Assembly (NCBI GenBank): GCA_023935145.1
Contig: CM043698.1
Location: 39,333,501-39,397,500, forward strand
Direction: 5' to 3'
Length of the DNA stretch: 64,000 bases
Source of the DNA: Bretschneidera sinensis
Taxonomy: Eukaryota > Streptophyta > Magnoliopsida > Brassicales > Akaniaceae
How positions within the stretch are numbered: position 1 is the stretch's first letter; each line of letters opens with the position of its first letter. A model generated the notes under the pieces. It saw only the letters and a program-made list of their open reading frames with translations, did not search any database and was not told where the DNA came from. This document shows, piece by piece, positions 21,997-33,463 of this stretch. The position numbers and the translations under genes were made by a program.

Positions 21997-23635
21997 GAGT
22001 GTCTGGCTAAAGACATAAAACTTAGCGCTCATGGGAGACACCCTATAGCATATCCTTTTGTTTTTATTGTTATTGTTTTTCATAATTCTTTTTCTTGTTT
22101 ATTATTAGTACTTTGCTGTTTTCCAGTTTTACTTTCGTATTTCTTTTTCAGGGACAAATATACGAAGCAGTTCAAAATGGTGGTACACAATTTTCAGCTT
22201 TTGTGCACTTTTGGCTACAAAGGGAGTTTCCTTATCTTTTTCTTCCACATTGAGGACAATACCTACTTTAAGTTGGGGGTGGAGGAAACATATTCCTGTT
22301 TTTCATGATTTTCATTGAATTGCTTGGTGTCATTTTACCTTTTTGTTTGTTTTTAGCATCATTTGTGTTAACCTTGGAGTTAATTCATATGTCGATGATA
22401 TGAGCCTAATTGAGATAGCATATAGTGTTTAGAAGAAGTTAAATCTTGCTTTGCTTTGAGAATAAATTAAATGTCAATCTTTCTTTGGTTTGAGACTCTG
22501 GTTTGTGGTAAGATTACATGATTAGTCTAAAGCATTTAGAGAAGTTTTATGCACGATTGTTTTGTGAATACTTTTGCGGTCTCTACAAGCTCTAGAACTT
22601 ATTTGATAATCACTTGAGGCGAAAATCATAGAATGCACATTAATTAGGATATGATGTAGGCCATTTTTGGACCGTTTGAGCCTTTTTAAACTTACCCTTG
22701 TTATATTTATCGCTTGTCACCTATTTGAGCCTTTTTCTTGAAAAGAAAAAAAAAATTGAGCCTTGTTTCTTTCGATAAACCATTTACTTACCTTTATGAG
22801 CCTAAAAATATTTTATCCTTACCTTTCTTTTAAAAGAACATTAGTTATACACATATTGTGAGAAGCACTTAAAAGAAGTAAGGGTGGAAATATGAGAAAA
22901 TATTACTACCATAACCCAAGTACATTAAAAGAGATAAGTTGGGAGTTGTGGAAAGGAAAAGAAAAGAAAAGAATGAAAGAGGAGGTGAATGGACTTATGC
23001 CAAAATAAAATAAAAGAAAAAATGAATTATTGAAAAGAAAGAAGAAAAACAAATGGTGATTTATTGCGAGAAATGCTCGAAAAATGGTTGAAAGAGTTGG
23101 GTGTTGAAGTAAGATTATTTTGTGCTTAAAGTGGTTGTGTTTAAATTAAGAGACTTAGTTCTTTTATTTGTTTAAATTTTCCCATTCTTTCTTGACCTTT
23201 ACCCTAGCCTAACGTTACAAGTTTATTAAAGACCTATTGATCCGATGTAGTGTGATTTTTCTACATAGTGGAGAGTGATTTGATAAGTATGCTTATGGAG
23301 CTTGATTTGTGATTGATATCACGCAATTTAATATGTTTTTAGAGGCTAAGACTTGTATTCATGCTATGTTGTGCATAAAATCATCTGGGTGTTCGGACTA
23401 ATGTATTGTGGTAAGATGGATGTTAAGAGTCGATAACAATTTTAAGGTTGACATTTGGATTATTCTTGGACTTGAGTGATATTTAACGATTCTATTTGTT
23501 GTGTGTTATGCATGTTTTTGAGACAAATATTTTTGAATCACTCTTGGTTAACGCCAGCATTGCTGTATTTTGCTTTGATTTCTAAATAAAGAATTCATTT
23601 CATGTCTTTCACTTGAATTGCTAGGGACTAGCAAT
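21997..23635 (+). other. E4 post-gag noncoding region
   Basis: Opens with 'gtgtctggctaaagac...gcgctcatgggagacacc' (22002-22045). An internal purine-tract-like 'taagttgggggtgg' follows 'acattgaggacaat' near 22247-22283. Purine-rich stretches lie at 22740-22755 and 22950-23060. No coding frame or other gene is seen. Confidence 0.8.
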
Positions 23636-23652
23636 AAGCTAGTTGGAGGTTG
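23636..23652 (+). other. E4 polypurine tract
   Basis: AAGCTAGTTGGAGGTTG abuts the 3' LTR. The E4b copy reads AAGCTAGTTGGGGGTTG. Confidence 0.8.
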
Positions 23653-24799
23653 TGATGAGAGTCATAAAATGCATCTAAACAATACTTAATTGTTAGTATT
23701 TTAGGGCTGATCGAGGTTGGAATTACACTTTTATACCTTAATAACTCTAAAGTGTTATTCTTGAATCATTGACTTATTTCAGTGCATTTTCAGGTACTTT
23801 GAGCTTAAAAAAGAGATAGAAAAGCTATAATCATTTTAAACACGAAGCTTCAATGAATACTCGAGTGAGATAATGGTCGCGGAAGAGCCAAGATGAAGAG
23901 AAACCAAGAAAGGAGTTTCACTAAATTGCCAGAATTGCCCATGCAGATCAATCATCTTTGCAGATTAAATTGTATTGATACAGGAAGAACCAGGAGATGA
24001 GCCATATATTCTTAGAAAGATCCAAAAGTCTATTTTTTGGAGAATTTTACTGTTCATAAAAAGGATTTTTCTAGAGAATGTTATGGCAGTTTTAGTAGAC
24101 ACAGGTCAGGCCTGCAGATCAGCATCCACCTAGCGCCGCGCCCCTCACTTTCCAGCGCTGCACCCTCACTTTCCAGCGCTGCAACCCTCACTTTCCAGCA
24201 CCCACTCATTCCAAGACCAAATTAGGGCTACATAATGACATTTTCTGGACCAAAATGCCCCTAACTACTTGTGATCTATAAATACATGCTTAAAGAGTGT
24301 GCAACCAACATCATATTTAATCATAAAAGGAGAGCAAGTTTTTGGGATCCAATTTTAGCATTCTTCCAAGTATTCTTTGGCTGGAAATCAAGGGGAGAGC
24401 ATCCATATTGTTCATCCACCTTGAGCTCCATGGCCAACTAATCATCAAGTAAGAGAAAGGGATGAACCCCTAGGGTTTTATTGTTCCTTATTTCATGTTC
24501 TTGATTCATTTGTATGGACTTATTGTTAAAACATTGTCTATGATTTACTCTTTGATTAAATAAGAAGGATTTGAGTTCATGTGATAGCTGCACTTTATAT
24601 TCTTCTTCTTTTAGATTCTCTTAATTCGGTGATTGCATCCTTCTCCTCCATTGATGTTGTTTGGATGTGATTGATTTCGGTAGATTTATCTTATTAATTG
24701 ACCATTACTGTGATATTGTCATTTTGATATATTGTTGTTTCTTGATAATTTTTAAAATCGATCATGTGTGCTTGAATCAAAATCAATGTGTGCTTGACT
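23653..24799 (+). repeat. E4 3' LTR, 3' end deleted
   Basis: Begins TGATGAGAGTC. It carries the U3 segment shared with E1 (23908-24115), a three-fold array of 'cactttccagcgctgca' at about 24139-24201 and TATAAATA at 24277-24284. After 'atcaaaatcaatg' it jumps to 'tgtgcttgact' and then to E2 sequence, so the last several hundred bp of the LTR are deleted. Confidence 0.88.
24128..24284 (+). promoter_or_regulatory. E4 LTR promoter: GCGCTGC array and TATA box
   Basis: Three tandem units of about 22 bp, 'cactttccagcgctgca', two of them with the self-complementary AGCGCT core, precede TATAAATA at 24277. The position relative to TATA parallels the GATCGATCGC arrays in E1, E2 and E5. Confidence 0.5.
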
Positions 24800-24861
24800 G
24801 CACCACCTGGCGATCAGCAGTGAGAGGATACCCTGTTTGGTTGAAGACATTAAACTTAGTG
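24800..24861 (+). other. E2 remnant between E4 and E5
   Basis: Sixty-two bases of E2. The duplicated GCACCAC and the last gag codons lead into 'tttggttgaagacattaaacttag', the post-pol motif. E5 is inserted within that motif (TSD TAGTG at 24857-24861). This shows that E2 had no pol between gag and the motif. Confidence 0.9.
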
Positions 24862-26122
24862 TGATGAGTCTTAAATATTACATATTTTAGACCCTTAACT
24901 TATATTTGTTACGCTCTTAGTTAGTAGTATTTCACTTTATTTTACGTCTTTCTTGTGTTTCGTGTATTTTTACAGGTTTGTGGAGAAAATAAAGCATTTC
25001 AGGAGATGTGAAGCTTCTGGAGACATTGCGATCGATCGCACGAGATATACGATCGAGCGCACATGCGCTCGAGCGCACCTGCCTACTAACGAGCGCATGG
25101 TCAACATCTCACATCGAAATAGTTGAAGTTCAGTGCATCTACGATCGATCGTAGCAGACATGCGATCGAGCGCACATGAGATCGTGCGCACAAGACATGC
25201 GATTGATCGTACCTGCGATCAATCGCACCACACTGCGATCAAGCGCACACGGGCAATATCCCACATCGAATCTGCAACCCATATTGGTCCGGGTCTTCCC
25301 CTATATAAACACCATTTGGCTTCATAATTCAGTGTACAATTCCTAAGCCACTTTGGTGTTTACCGGTGGACTTCCGCCAACATTCTGGTGGATCCCGAAG
25401 GCATTGCTGCCACGAGGGGAAGCGCCGCCCGTCAGCGAGTGGAATTTCTCCCATGTAAAGTTTTTTTATTTATTTCTTTATATTCAGTTGTTTTAGTTTA
25501 AATGTTAGCACGTTTTATTATAGTTTTATAATTACGAGTGGCTAGACTCTTCAGCTAAGGTTGAAGATGAAGCCCCGCCGTTGTTTGGCGTAGTAGTTCA
25601 GATTTGCTTGTACAAATCTGACAATTTTTAGTATAAAATGTTCTGTCAATTATTTGAGTTAATCTTATAATTGATTGAGTTTAAATTGTCTATTGGATAT
25701 TCTTTGTGTTTCATCTGATAGATACATTGAATGCTTTTCGATTAAATTGGATTTCCTTTGTGATTTGTTAAGAGTGGATACATTGAATGCCTTTGGTTTA
25801 GTTAGGATATTCTTTGTTTTTTGTCTTATATTTGGATTCATGGAATGTTTTGGTAGGCTATATTTTTAGAACATATATGCTTAACTTTGGTGGGGTGGAT
25901 TCGGAAAACTTAGTGTTTTTATTATTAGATTTTAAATCAATTTAATTTAGTTTTAATTTGTTTTGCAAATTATCATTCAAAATTCGGAACTAGGTTAAGA
26001 TAGAGTTAATTTAGATTAAAAATTATATTTTCACAACGCAATTCCCTGTGGATTCGACTTCGCACTTGCACAACGCTATACTGCAAACGACTCGTGTGCT
26101 TGCGAGTAAATTAAAACTCACA
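24862..26122 (+). repeat. E5 5' LTR
   Basis: Starts TGATGAGTCTT. It ends in 'ctcacaa' with about 3 nt lost at the LTR/PBS junction compared with E1. About 65 bp near 25829-25908 are absent from the 3' LTR. R/U5 aligns closely with E1, U3 does not. Confidence 0.93.
25026..25309 (+). promoter_or_regulatory. E5 5' LTR promoter: long palindrome array, USE and TATA box
   Basis: About nine GATCGATCGC-, GATCGAGCGC- or GATCGTGCGC-like units run from 25027 to 25251. The USE ATCCCACATCG is at 25258-25268 and TATATAAA at 25302-25309, a gap of 33 nt as in E1. A second USE upstream (near 25106) has one change here (ATCTCACATCG) and is exact in the 3' LTR near 31107. Confidence 0.7.
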
Positions 26123-26129
26123 AGTTTTT

Positions 26130-26147
26130 TAGCGCCGTTGCCAGGGA
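26130..26147 (+). other. E5 primer binding site (tRNA-Asp)
   Basis: TAGCGCCGTTGCCAGGGA matches 16 of 18 positions of the tRNA-Asp complement. The stretch 26148-26336 is an A-rich leader with nothing else visible. Confidence 0.88.
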
Positions 26148-26336
26148 ACTGTTTGGTTTGTGAAAATTTTTTGTCTGAATTAATTTTATTTTTCTACTAG
26201 TTAGTTAGCAATTTTAAAAAAATAATAAAAAAATAAAAGATAAAAATAAAAAAAATAAAAAATAAAATTTGAGTTTTGTGTTTGCTTTATTCTGTTGCTT
26301 CTGCTGGTTAGTATCTCATTATTTTTCTGTTGGTGT

Positions 26337-29300
26337 ATGCTTGGTCGGAGATCTTTGAACTTAGATTTGACACATTTAGATCCCGACTTAGAAAGAACTC
26401 TTAGGAGGTAGAAAAGAGCACTAGTTGAGAGAGAGACTGTTGAGATGGGAGAAAATTTCAATCATCCTAAACATGTAGAGCAACCTAGAGCTTGGAACGT
26501 GGACTCCACTACATCCCTTAGGGATTTGTTCGCACCCGTTGCGACTAACTCATCTTCCAGCATAGTGTTGCCACCAACCAATGCCACACACTTTGATTTG
26601 AAGCCACATATTATCCAACTCCTACCCTCATTCCATGGCTTAGATCTTGAAAATCCTTATAGTCATGTGAAGAAGTTCAAAGACATTTGTGCTACATTCA
26701 AATTTCAGAACTTCTCTGAGGAGTCAGTCCATCTTCGACTCTTCCCTTTCTCCCTTCACGATAGAGCTAGGGCGTGGTTGGACTCCAACACGTCCGGGTC
26801 TATTACATCTTGGGAAAACCTGCTTAGCAAATTTTACCATAAGTTTTTCCCAATGTCTAGAGTGAATAAGTGCCGAAAGGAGATTAGCTCTTTCACTCAG
26901 GACGAGGATGAGAAGTTCTCTGAAAGCTGGGAGCGCTTTAAAGAGTTACTGATCAGATGCCCTCCACATGGATATGAGAAGTGGAGACTCGTTCAATTCT
27001 TCTACCAAGGGTTGACTCAACCCAACCGTAGCATGATCGAGTCTATGAATGGGGGGGCATTCTTAAGTCTGACAGGAGACGAAGCATACACAGCATTGGA
27101 CAAGTTGTCCGACAACTCACAGCAGTGGGATTTTTCACTCTGTCGAGATAAGTCAATTCATGCTCCTAAGAGGGGAGGCATCTATGAGGTCAGGGAGGAC
27201 ACTGATTTAAGGATAAAGTTAGATGCCCTCACCAAGAAGATTGACGCTCTCACTGTGAGCCAATCCATCAATGCTGCCAACACATTCAATGTTGAAAGCT
27301 GTTCCATCTATGCTAGTCCTATGCATCTAGCACAAAATTGCCCATCAATGCCGGCTTGTGCCGAGTATCCTCTGGAACAAGTAAATGCTTTCAATGACTT
27401 TCGAAGGCAGTCAAATGGATCGTACTCCGAGACGTACAATCCAAGGTGGCGGAACCACCCAAATTTTTCATGGAGGCAGAACCAACCAATGAATCAGGGA
27501 GGAGCCCCTTATCATGCTCAAAATCAATATCCTCCCAGATTTGCCCCACAAATTCCTAATCATGGTCATTCTGCCTATCCAGCACCTTCACCTGCTTACC
27601 ACGCACCCACTCAAACACCAGCACCAGTTTCACAGTTACTAGAGGACACCCTTAAGGAGTTCATGAAGGCGTCTAGCCAAAATATGAGTGATGTGAGGAG
27701 TGCAACAGTGGTAAACACTCAAACAATTGCCAAGCTGGATAGTCAAATAGGGCAAATTGTAAGTCACTTGGGTGAGAGAGAGAAGGGAAAGTTCTCCAGT
27801 CAACCCGTGCCCAACCCGAAAGGACAATTTATGGTTGAGAGTTCATCAACTCCTACGCACGGGGAGGAACAAGTACAGTCGATTGTCACACTGAGGTCTG
27901 GGAGACAAGTGGACAATTGAGTGGAAGAGAGCCCTGCTATGCAGCAAGGGCAAGGGAGTGGAAACACAGAGAAGAGAGATGCTGAGCCATCTACAGCCAC
28001 ACCTACTGAGAAAGACCCTCCTAGGTCGTTTGTACCTAGAGCGCCCTACCCCGAGAGATTACAGGCGCCCAAGAAAGGAGGGAAGTATGAGGAAATTCTG
28101 GAGGTATTCAAGCAAGTCCAAATCAATATCCCATTTTTGGATGCCATCCATCAAGTGCCATCATATGCCAAGTTTTTAAAGGACTTGGTCACTATCAAGA
28201 GGAGGACAAATGTCCCAAAGAAGGCGTTTTTGACCGAACAGGTCAGTTTAATCCTTCATTGCAAGCTACCCATCAAGTATAAGGACCCGGGGTGTCCTAC
28301 CATCTCTTGCACGATAGGAGTCAGCCATATTGAGAGGGCCCTTTTGGATCTAGGGGCGAGTGTGAATCTTCTACCCTACTCAGTCTATGTGCAGTTGGGG
28401 TTAGGAGAATTGAAGCCCACATCCACGACGCTTCAATTGGCTGACAGGTCAGTGAAAAGACCAAGGGGGATAGTTGAGGACGTTTTGATAAAAGTGGATA
28501 AGTTCTATTTCCCCGTGGATTTTATTGTGCTTGACACAGAGCCGGTTCAGAATATAGGGATTCAAATACCGGTGATTCTAGGGCGACCATTCTTAGCCAC
28601 GGCTAACGCCCTAATCAATTGTAGGACAGGGGTGATGAAGATCTCCTTCGGAAATATGACAGTGGAGTTGAATATTTTTGATATCACTAGGCAACCACAT
28701 GAATATGATGAAGTGAGAAATGTATGCTTGATAGAGGAAATTCTTGAGGAGACTGTGAATGAATCAAGCATTGAGGACCCCCTGGAGGTATGTTTTGCTC
28801 AATTTGGAGAGGATATGGATTTAGATAAATTACTTGAGCAAGCGAATGCCATTTTGGAGTCTCCTCCTCGGGAGAGCAATAGGACGGAGGAGATTGTGGA
28901 TGACTCCCGCACTAAGGACCCCCTAGAGGCATGCTTTGCTCAATTTGGAGAGGATATGGATTTAGATAAATTACTTGAGCAAGCGAATGCCATTTTAGAG
29001 TCTCTTCCTCGGAAGAGCAATAAGACGGAGGAGACCGCCGCACGTGAAACCCCCAAGAAGGAACTTAAACCTTTACCAGATAATCTTAAGTATAAGTTCC
29101 TAGGTTCAGTCGATAGTTTGCCTGTGATTATACCTTCAGATCTGGGTGATGCTCTAGAGGAGAAATTATTGGATGTCTTAAGAGAGCATAAGGAAGCTAT
29201 AGGCTGGACCATTGAGGACATCAAGGGGATCAGCCCCTCGGTGGTGACGTACAGGATACATTTGGAGGAGGATGCTGAGCCATCGAGGGAGCCACAAAGA

Positions 29301-29597
29301 AGGCTCAACCCTGCTATGCAAGAGGTTGTGAGGGCAGAAGATATTAAGCTGTTAGAGGCAGGGATCATTTATCCCATCTCTGATAGCAAGTGGGTGAGCC
29401 AGATTCATGTTGTGCCCAAACGTGCTGAATTAACGGTAGTGCAGCATAAGGACGACGAGTTGGTTCCAACTTGTGTTCAGCCAATTTGGAGAATGTGTAT
29501 CAGCTACCGTAAATTGAATGCTGCTACTAGGCCTGATCATTTTTCATTCCCATTTATTGATCAGATGGCGGAGCGTTTCGTTGGGCACAATTTCTAA
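26337..29597 (+). pseudogene. gag-pol: E5 gag-protease-partial RT, one frame with two stops
   Basis: One frame from ATG 26337 (MLGRRSLNLDL) to TAA 29597, broken only by a TAG near 26409 and a TGA at 27918 (CGA in E1). Gag shows RARAWLDS, FYHKFFP, SWERFKELL and a knuckle in which the second Cys is Tyr (CSIYASPMHLAQNC, about 27300-27341). A proline-rich stretch follows (about 27500-27640). The protease has DLGASVN near 28346 and ILGRPFLATANAL. A 47-residue acidic unit is duplicated at 28746-29027. RT reaches KWVSQIHVVPK, CISYRKLN and FPFIDQM, then ends at VGHNF. There is no FMDD, RNase H or integrase. Confidence 0.93.
28746..29027 (+). repeat. In-frame 141-bp tandem duplication in E5
   Basis: Units 28746-28886 and 28887-29027 both encode an acidic block with CFAQFGEDMDLDKLLEQANA. 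They are nearly the same in DNA sequence over about 110 bp. E1 has one unit at the same place, so the duplication arose after the E1/E5 split. 141 is a multiple of three, so the frame is kept. Confidence 0.92.
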
Positions 29598-30846
29598 TGT
29601 TGGGTATGGCTGAAGACGTTAAACTTAGTGCTCATAGGAAGCACCCCACAACTTATCTTTTCTTTTGTTTATTTATTATTTCGCATTTTTACGATTAATG
29701 TTTGTTTCCAGTATTTTTTGTTTTCCAGTTTTTATTTTTCAGGGACAAAGCGTACTTCAGTTCAAGTTTGGGGGTATGCTATGAGCCATACCAGTCCAGA
29801 TAGTTCTCCATATCTTAGGTCAGCTCTTTCCATATTAGTCACACATTGGGGTCAATGTGTAATTTAAGTTTGGGGGTATGGGAGACACATCACACACTTT
29901 GTCCTAATTTGTTGTCTTTTCGTCCTAGAGATAAATGCATGCTCATGTTATCGTGAAATTTTGGTTGATCTAAACATTTTCTGTGATGTGATGTCATTGG
30001 TGAGCTTAACATTTTGAACACATGATCTGGTGATAAATTTTAAAATTTAGTTACTTACCTTAGGCATTTGAGAATTCACATGTTTGACATAATCTAACAC
30101 GAGCACATTAGCACAAATTATGTGAGGTATGACATGTGATTTTAATGTGTATTTTTCCTTATCTTAACTGAAACTGGATGACTTGTTGGATGAACTCTTG
30201 GGCATAGGAAAATATTAAAAAAAAAATTATCAATAAACTTTTCGCTTAGTAACTGGACCTCTTGCCTCAGTAAGCAGTGAGTGTTCACATCAAAAGGTGA
30301 AATTTTGCTTGGTAATATTAAGATCGGTTTAATTTCGTAGCCTTTTTGACTCGAGTTAGTAAGTCCTTAGGGGTGTCTTTACACCTAATGCCCTAAAACC
30401 ACCTGGTTTGGGAGTCATTGACTCAACACTCGCTACATTGGTCAATTAGAAAGCTTAAGGGAACTAAATATAGTCGTGCCTTATTAAAAAAAATAAATAA
30501 ATAAATGCTATGCGTTTTTCGTTCATTTTGATGGGAAATTCGGTGAATCTTGAGACATGGAGACCTTACACATTGGAGTCACTTGGAAGCTTCATTTTTA
30601 TATGCTAATTCACTTTACACAGTGTCAGACTTGTGATGCCTTAACCTGCCTTTTGTATGTAATCAGATTTTAACATTTCTATTCATTGCGAAGATGGGTT
30701 TATCTTTTTAAGCTTGCTTATGAATGAATATCATGGTGATGTGCGCTCCTTAAATTTTTGGATACCATAAGTGATGACTTTATCTTTATGTTCTTTGTTT
30801 TTCATTGAGTCTTTTATTTTGTTTTGCTAAGGGACTAGCAAAATAT
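29598..30846 (+). other. E5 post-pol noncoding region
   Basis: Aligns with E1 7720-9088. It has the motif 'tggctgaagacgttaaacttag' at about 29607, purine-tract-like 'aagtttgggggtatg' near 29766 and 29867, the hairpin CACATTG-gggt-CAATGTG at 29842-29859, one copy of the 'taactggacctcttgcctcag' repeat (30230-30305) and the hairpin GGTGT-cttt-ACACC at 30372-30385. No genes. Confidence 0.82.
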
Positions 30847-30861
30847 AAGTTTGGGGGTACT
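30847..30861 (+). other. E5 polypurine tract
   Basis: AAGTTTGGGGGTACT directly before the 3' LTR. Confidence 0.9.
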
Positions 30862-32057
30862 TGATGAGTCTTAAATATTGCATATTTTAAACCCTTAACT
30901 TATATTTGTTATGCTCTTAGTTAGTAGTATTTCACTTTATTTTACGTCTTTCTTGTGTTTTGTGTATTTTTACAGGTTTGTGGAGAAAATAAAGCATTTC
31001 AGGAGATGTGAAGCTTCTGGAGACATTGCGATCGATCGCACGAGATATGCGATCAAGCGCACATGCGCTCGAGCGCACCTGCCTACGAACGAGCGCATGG
31101 TCAACATCCCACATCGAAATAGTTGAAGTTCAGTGCATCTGCGATCGATCGTAGCAGACATGCGATCGAGCGCACATGAGATCGTGCGCACAAGACATGC
31201 GATCGATCGTACTTGCAATCAATCGCACCACACTGCGATTGAGCGCACACGGGCAGTATCCCACATCAAATCTGCAACCCATATTGCTCCGGGTCTTCCC
31301 CTATATAAACACCGTTTGGCTTCATAATTCAGTGTACAATTCCTGAGCCACTTTGGTGTTTACCGGTGGACGTCCGCCAATATTCTGGTGGATCCCGAAG
31401 GCATTGCTGCCACGAGGGGAAATGCCGCCCGTCAGCGAGTGGAATTTCTCCCATGTAAAGTTTTTTATTTATTTCTTTATATTCAGTTGTTTTAGTGTAA
31501 ATGTTAGCATGTTTTATTATAGTTTTATAATTATGAGTGGCTAGACTCTTCAGCTAAGGTTAAAGATGAAGCCCCGCCGTTGTTTGGCGTAGTAATTAAG
31601 ATTTGCTTGTACAAATCTGACAATTTTTAGTATAAAATGTTCTGTCAATTATTTGAGTTAATCTTATAATTGATTGAGTTTAAATTGTCTATTGGATTTT
31701 CTTTGTGTTTCATCTGATGGATACATTGAATGCTTTTCGATTAAATTGGATTTCCTTTGTGATTTGTTAAGAGCGGATACATTGGATGCTTTTGGTTTAG
31801 TTGGGATATTCTTTGTTTTTTGTCTTATATTTTCGGAAACCTTAGTGTTTTTATTATTAGATTTTAAATCAATTTAATTTAGTTTTAATTTGTTTTGCAA
31901 ATTATCATTCAAAATTCGGAACTAGGTTAAGATAGAGTTAATTTAGATTAAAAATTATATTTTCACAACGCAATTCCCTGTGGATTCGACCTTGCACTTG
32001 CACAACGCTATGCTGCAAACGACTCGTGCGCTTGCGAGTAAATTAAAACTCACAACA
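30862..32057 (+). repeat. E5 3' LTR
   Basis: 1196 bp, ending CTCACAACA at 32057. The palindrome array is at about 31026-31250. The proximal USE reads ATCCCACATCA (last base changed), while the distal one near 31107 is exact. A deletion of about 65 bp near 31830 distinguishes it from the 5' LTR. Confidence 0.93.
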
Positions 32058-32062
32058 TAGTG

Positions 32063-33450
32063 CTCATGGGAGGCACCCCAAAGCATATCCTTTTTAATAG
32101 TTTTTTTATTTTATTATTAGTATTTCATAGTTTACTTTTCTATAACTGTTTATTATTACTTGTTTTCCATTTTATGTTTGTTTTTCTTTCTTTTTCAAGG
32201 ACAAAGTGAGTGCATCTAGTTGAAGTTTGGGGGCGTGCTACGAGCCGTGCCAGCCATTAGTTCTCCATCTCCTAGGTCAGCTCCTTCCAGGCTATTAACA
32301 CATTGGGAACAATGTGAAATTTAAGTTTGGGGGTATGGGGACACACTCACACACTCACTATGTCCCATTTTTTGTTGTTTTTATAGATAAATGCATGTTC
32401 AGTCTGTTTTAATAAAATTTTGGGTGATCTAAACAAATGATGTGATTTGATTTCATTAGTGAGCTTAAACACCTTGAACATATAGGCCAATAATTAAGTT
32501 TTAAACATAGATCACATACTTTTAGGCATTTAAGGATTCACAAGTTTAACCTGAACTGACACGAGCACATAGTTGTGTGGGGTATGACATATAATTTTAA
32601 TTTGTATGTTTTTTTGTTCGACTGTGAACCAAATGGCCTATTAGATTAACATCTTGGCATAAGAAAATAATAATAAAAAAAGAGATTGTTAGTGCTCAAA
32701 AAGAAAAATACTCCTAATGATCATCAAAACAAACTTTCCACTGAGTAACTGGCCCTCTTGCCTCAGTAAGCAGTGAGTGTCACGTCAAAAGGTGAAAAAA
32801 ATTTTGCTCACAAAAGATCATTAAAAAGAACTTTCCGTTGAGTAACTGGCCCTCTTGCCTCAGTAAGCAATGAGTATCACGTCAAAAGGTGAAAATTCTG
32901 ATTGGTAACATTGAGACCAGTTAGTTTCGTAGCCTTTTTGACTCGAGTTAGTAAATCCTTAGAGGTGTCTTTACACCTAATGCCCTAAAACTATATGGTT
33001 TGGTAGTCATTGGCTAAACGCTCGTTACATGAGTCAAATAGAAAGTTTAAAGGAATTAACTTGGCAAAAATTTCACAAATAAAAGAAAAGAAAATCTATG
33101 CTATCTTTGTTGATTCTAATAAGAAATTTGGTGAATCTTAAGTCATCGAAACACTACACATTAGAATTATTTGGAATCCTAATCTTTTATGTGCTAGTTC
33201 ACCACACACTAAAGTCAAACTTGTGATGTCTTAAACTGCCTCATGAAAGTGATTTGCGTTCAAAACTCTTATTCATTGCAAATATTGCAAAGATATGTTT
33301 ATATTTGTTAAGTTTTCTCATGAATGCGCATCATAATTTTGAGTGAAAACCTAAAATTTTATTGGATAGTATGAATATTGGATCTATCTATGTGTTGTTA
33401 TTTTTCATTTTAGTTTTTAGTTTTGTATTGCTAAGGGACTAGCAATATGT
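32063..33450 (+). other. E2 post-gag noncoding region
   Basis: Resumes 'ctcatgggaggcacccc' from 24861. It contains purine-tract-like 'aagtttgggggcgtg' near 32224 and 'aagtttgggggtatg' near 32323, the hairpin CACATTG-ggaa-CAATGTG at 32299-32316, two repeats at about 32718-32805 and 32816-32898, and the hairpin AGGTGT-cttt-ACACCT at 32963-32978. These items match E1 and E5 although the E2 gag is from another subfamily. Confidence 0.82.
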
Positions 33451-33463
33451 AAGTTTGGGGGTA
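33451..33463 (+). other. E2 polypurine tract
   Basis: AAGTTTGGGGGTA abuts TGATAGGTG of the 3' LTR. Confidence 0.9.

Larger units (their letters stand above)
14190..24799 (+). mobile_element. E4: gag-only (TR-GAG type) Athila-like element with a reverse copy nested in its 5' LTR
   Basis: Starts TGATGAGAGTC at 14190, preceded by ACCAC (14185-14189). The same ACCAC, within a 7-bp GCACCAC match, recurs at 24802-24806, where the E2 sequence resumes. The 5' LTR is split by E4b and has lost about 580 bp around the junction. The 3' LTR lacks its last several hundred bp. Between the PBS (20026) and purine tract (23636) there is gag and a noncoding 3' region only. The gag end passes straight into the post-pol motif, so pol is absent. 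Confidence 0.88.
24862..32057 (+). mobile_element. E5: Athila-like element truncated in RT
   Basis: LTRs at 24862-26122 and 30862-32057, with perfect target duplication TAGTG at 24857-24861 and 32058-32062. Gag and protease are nearly intact. RT ends after its N-terminal fingers and the sequence jumps to the post-pol motif, so the RT palm, RNase H and integrase are missing. Coding sequence, leader, R/U5 and 3' region are very close to E1, but U3 is different. Confidence 0.95.
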
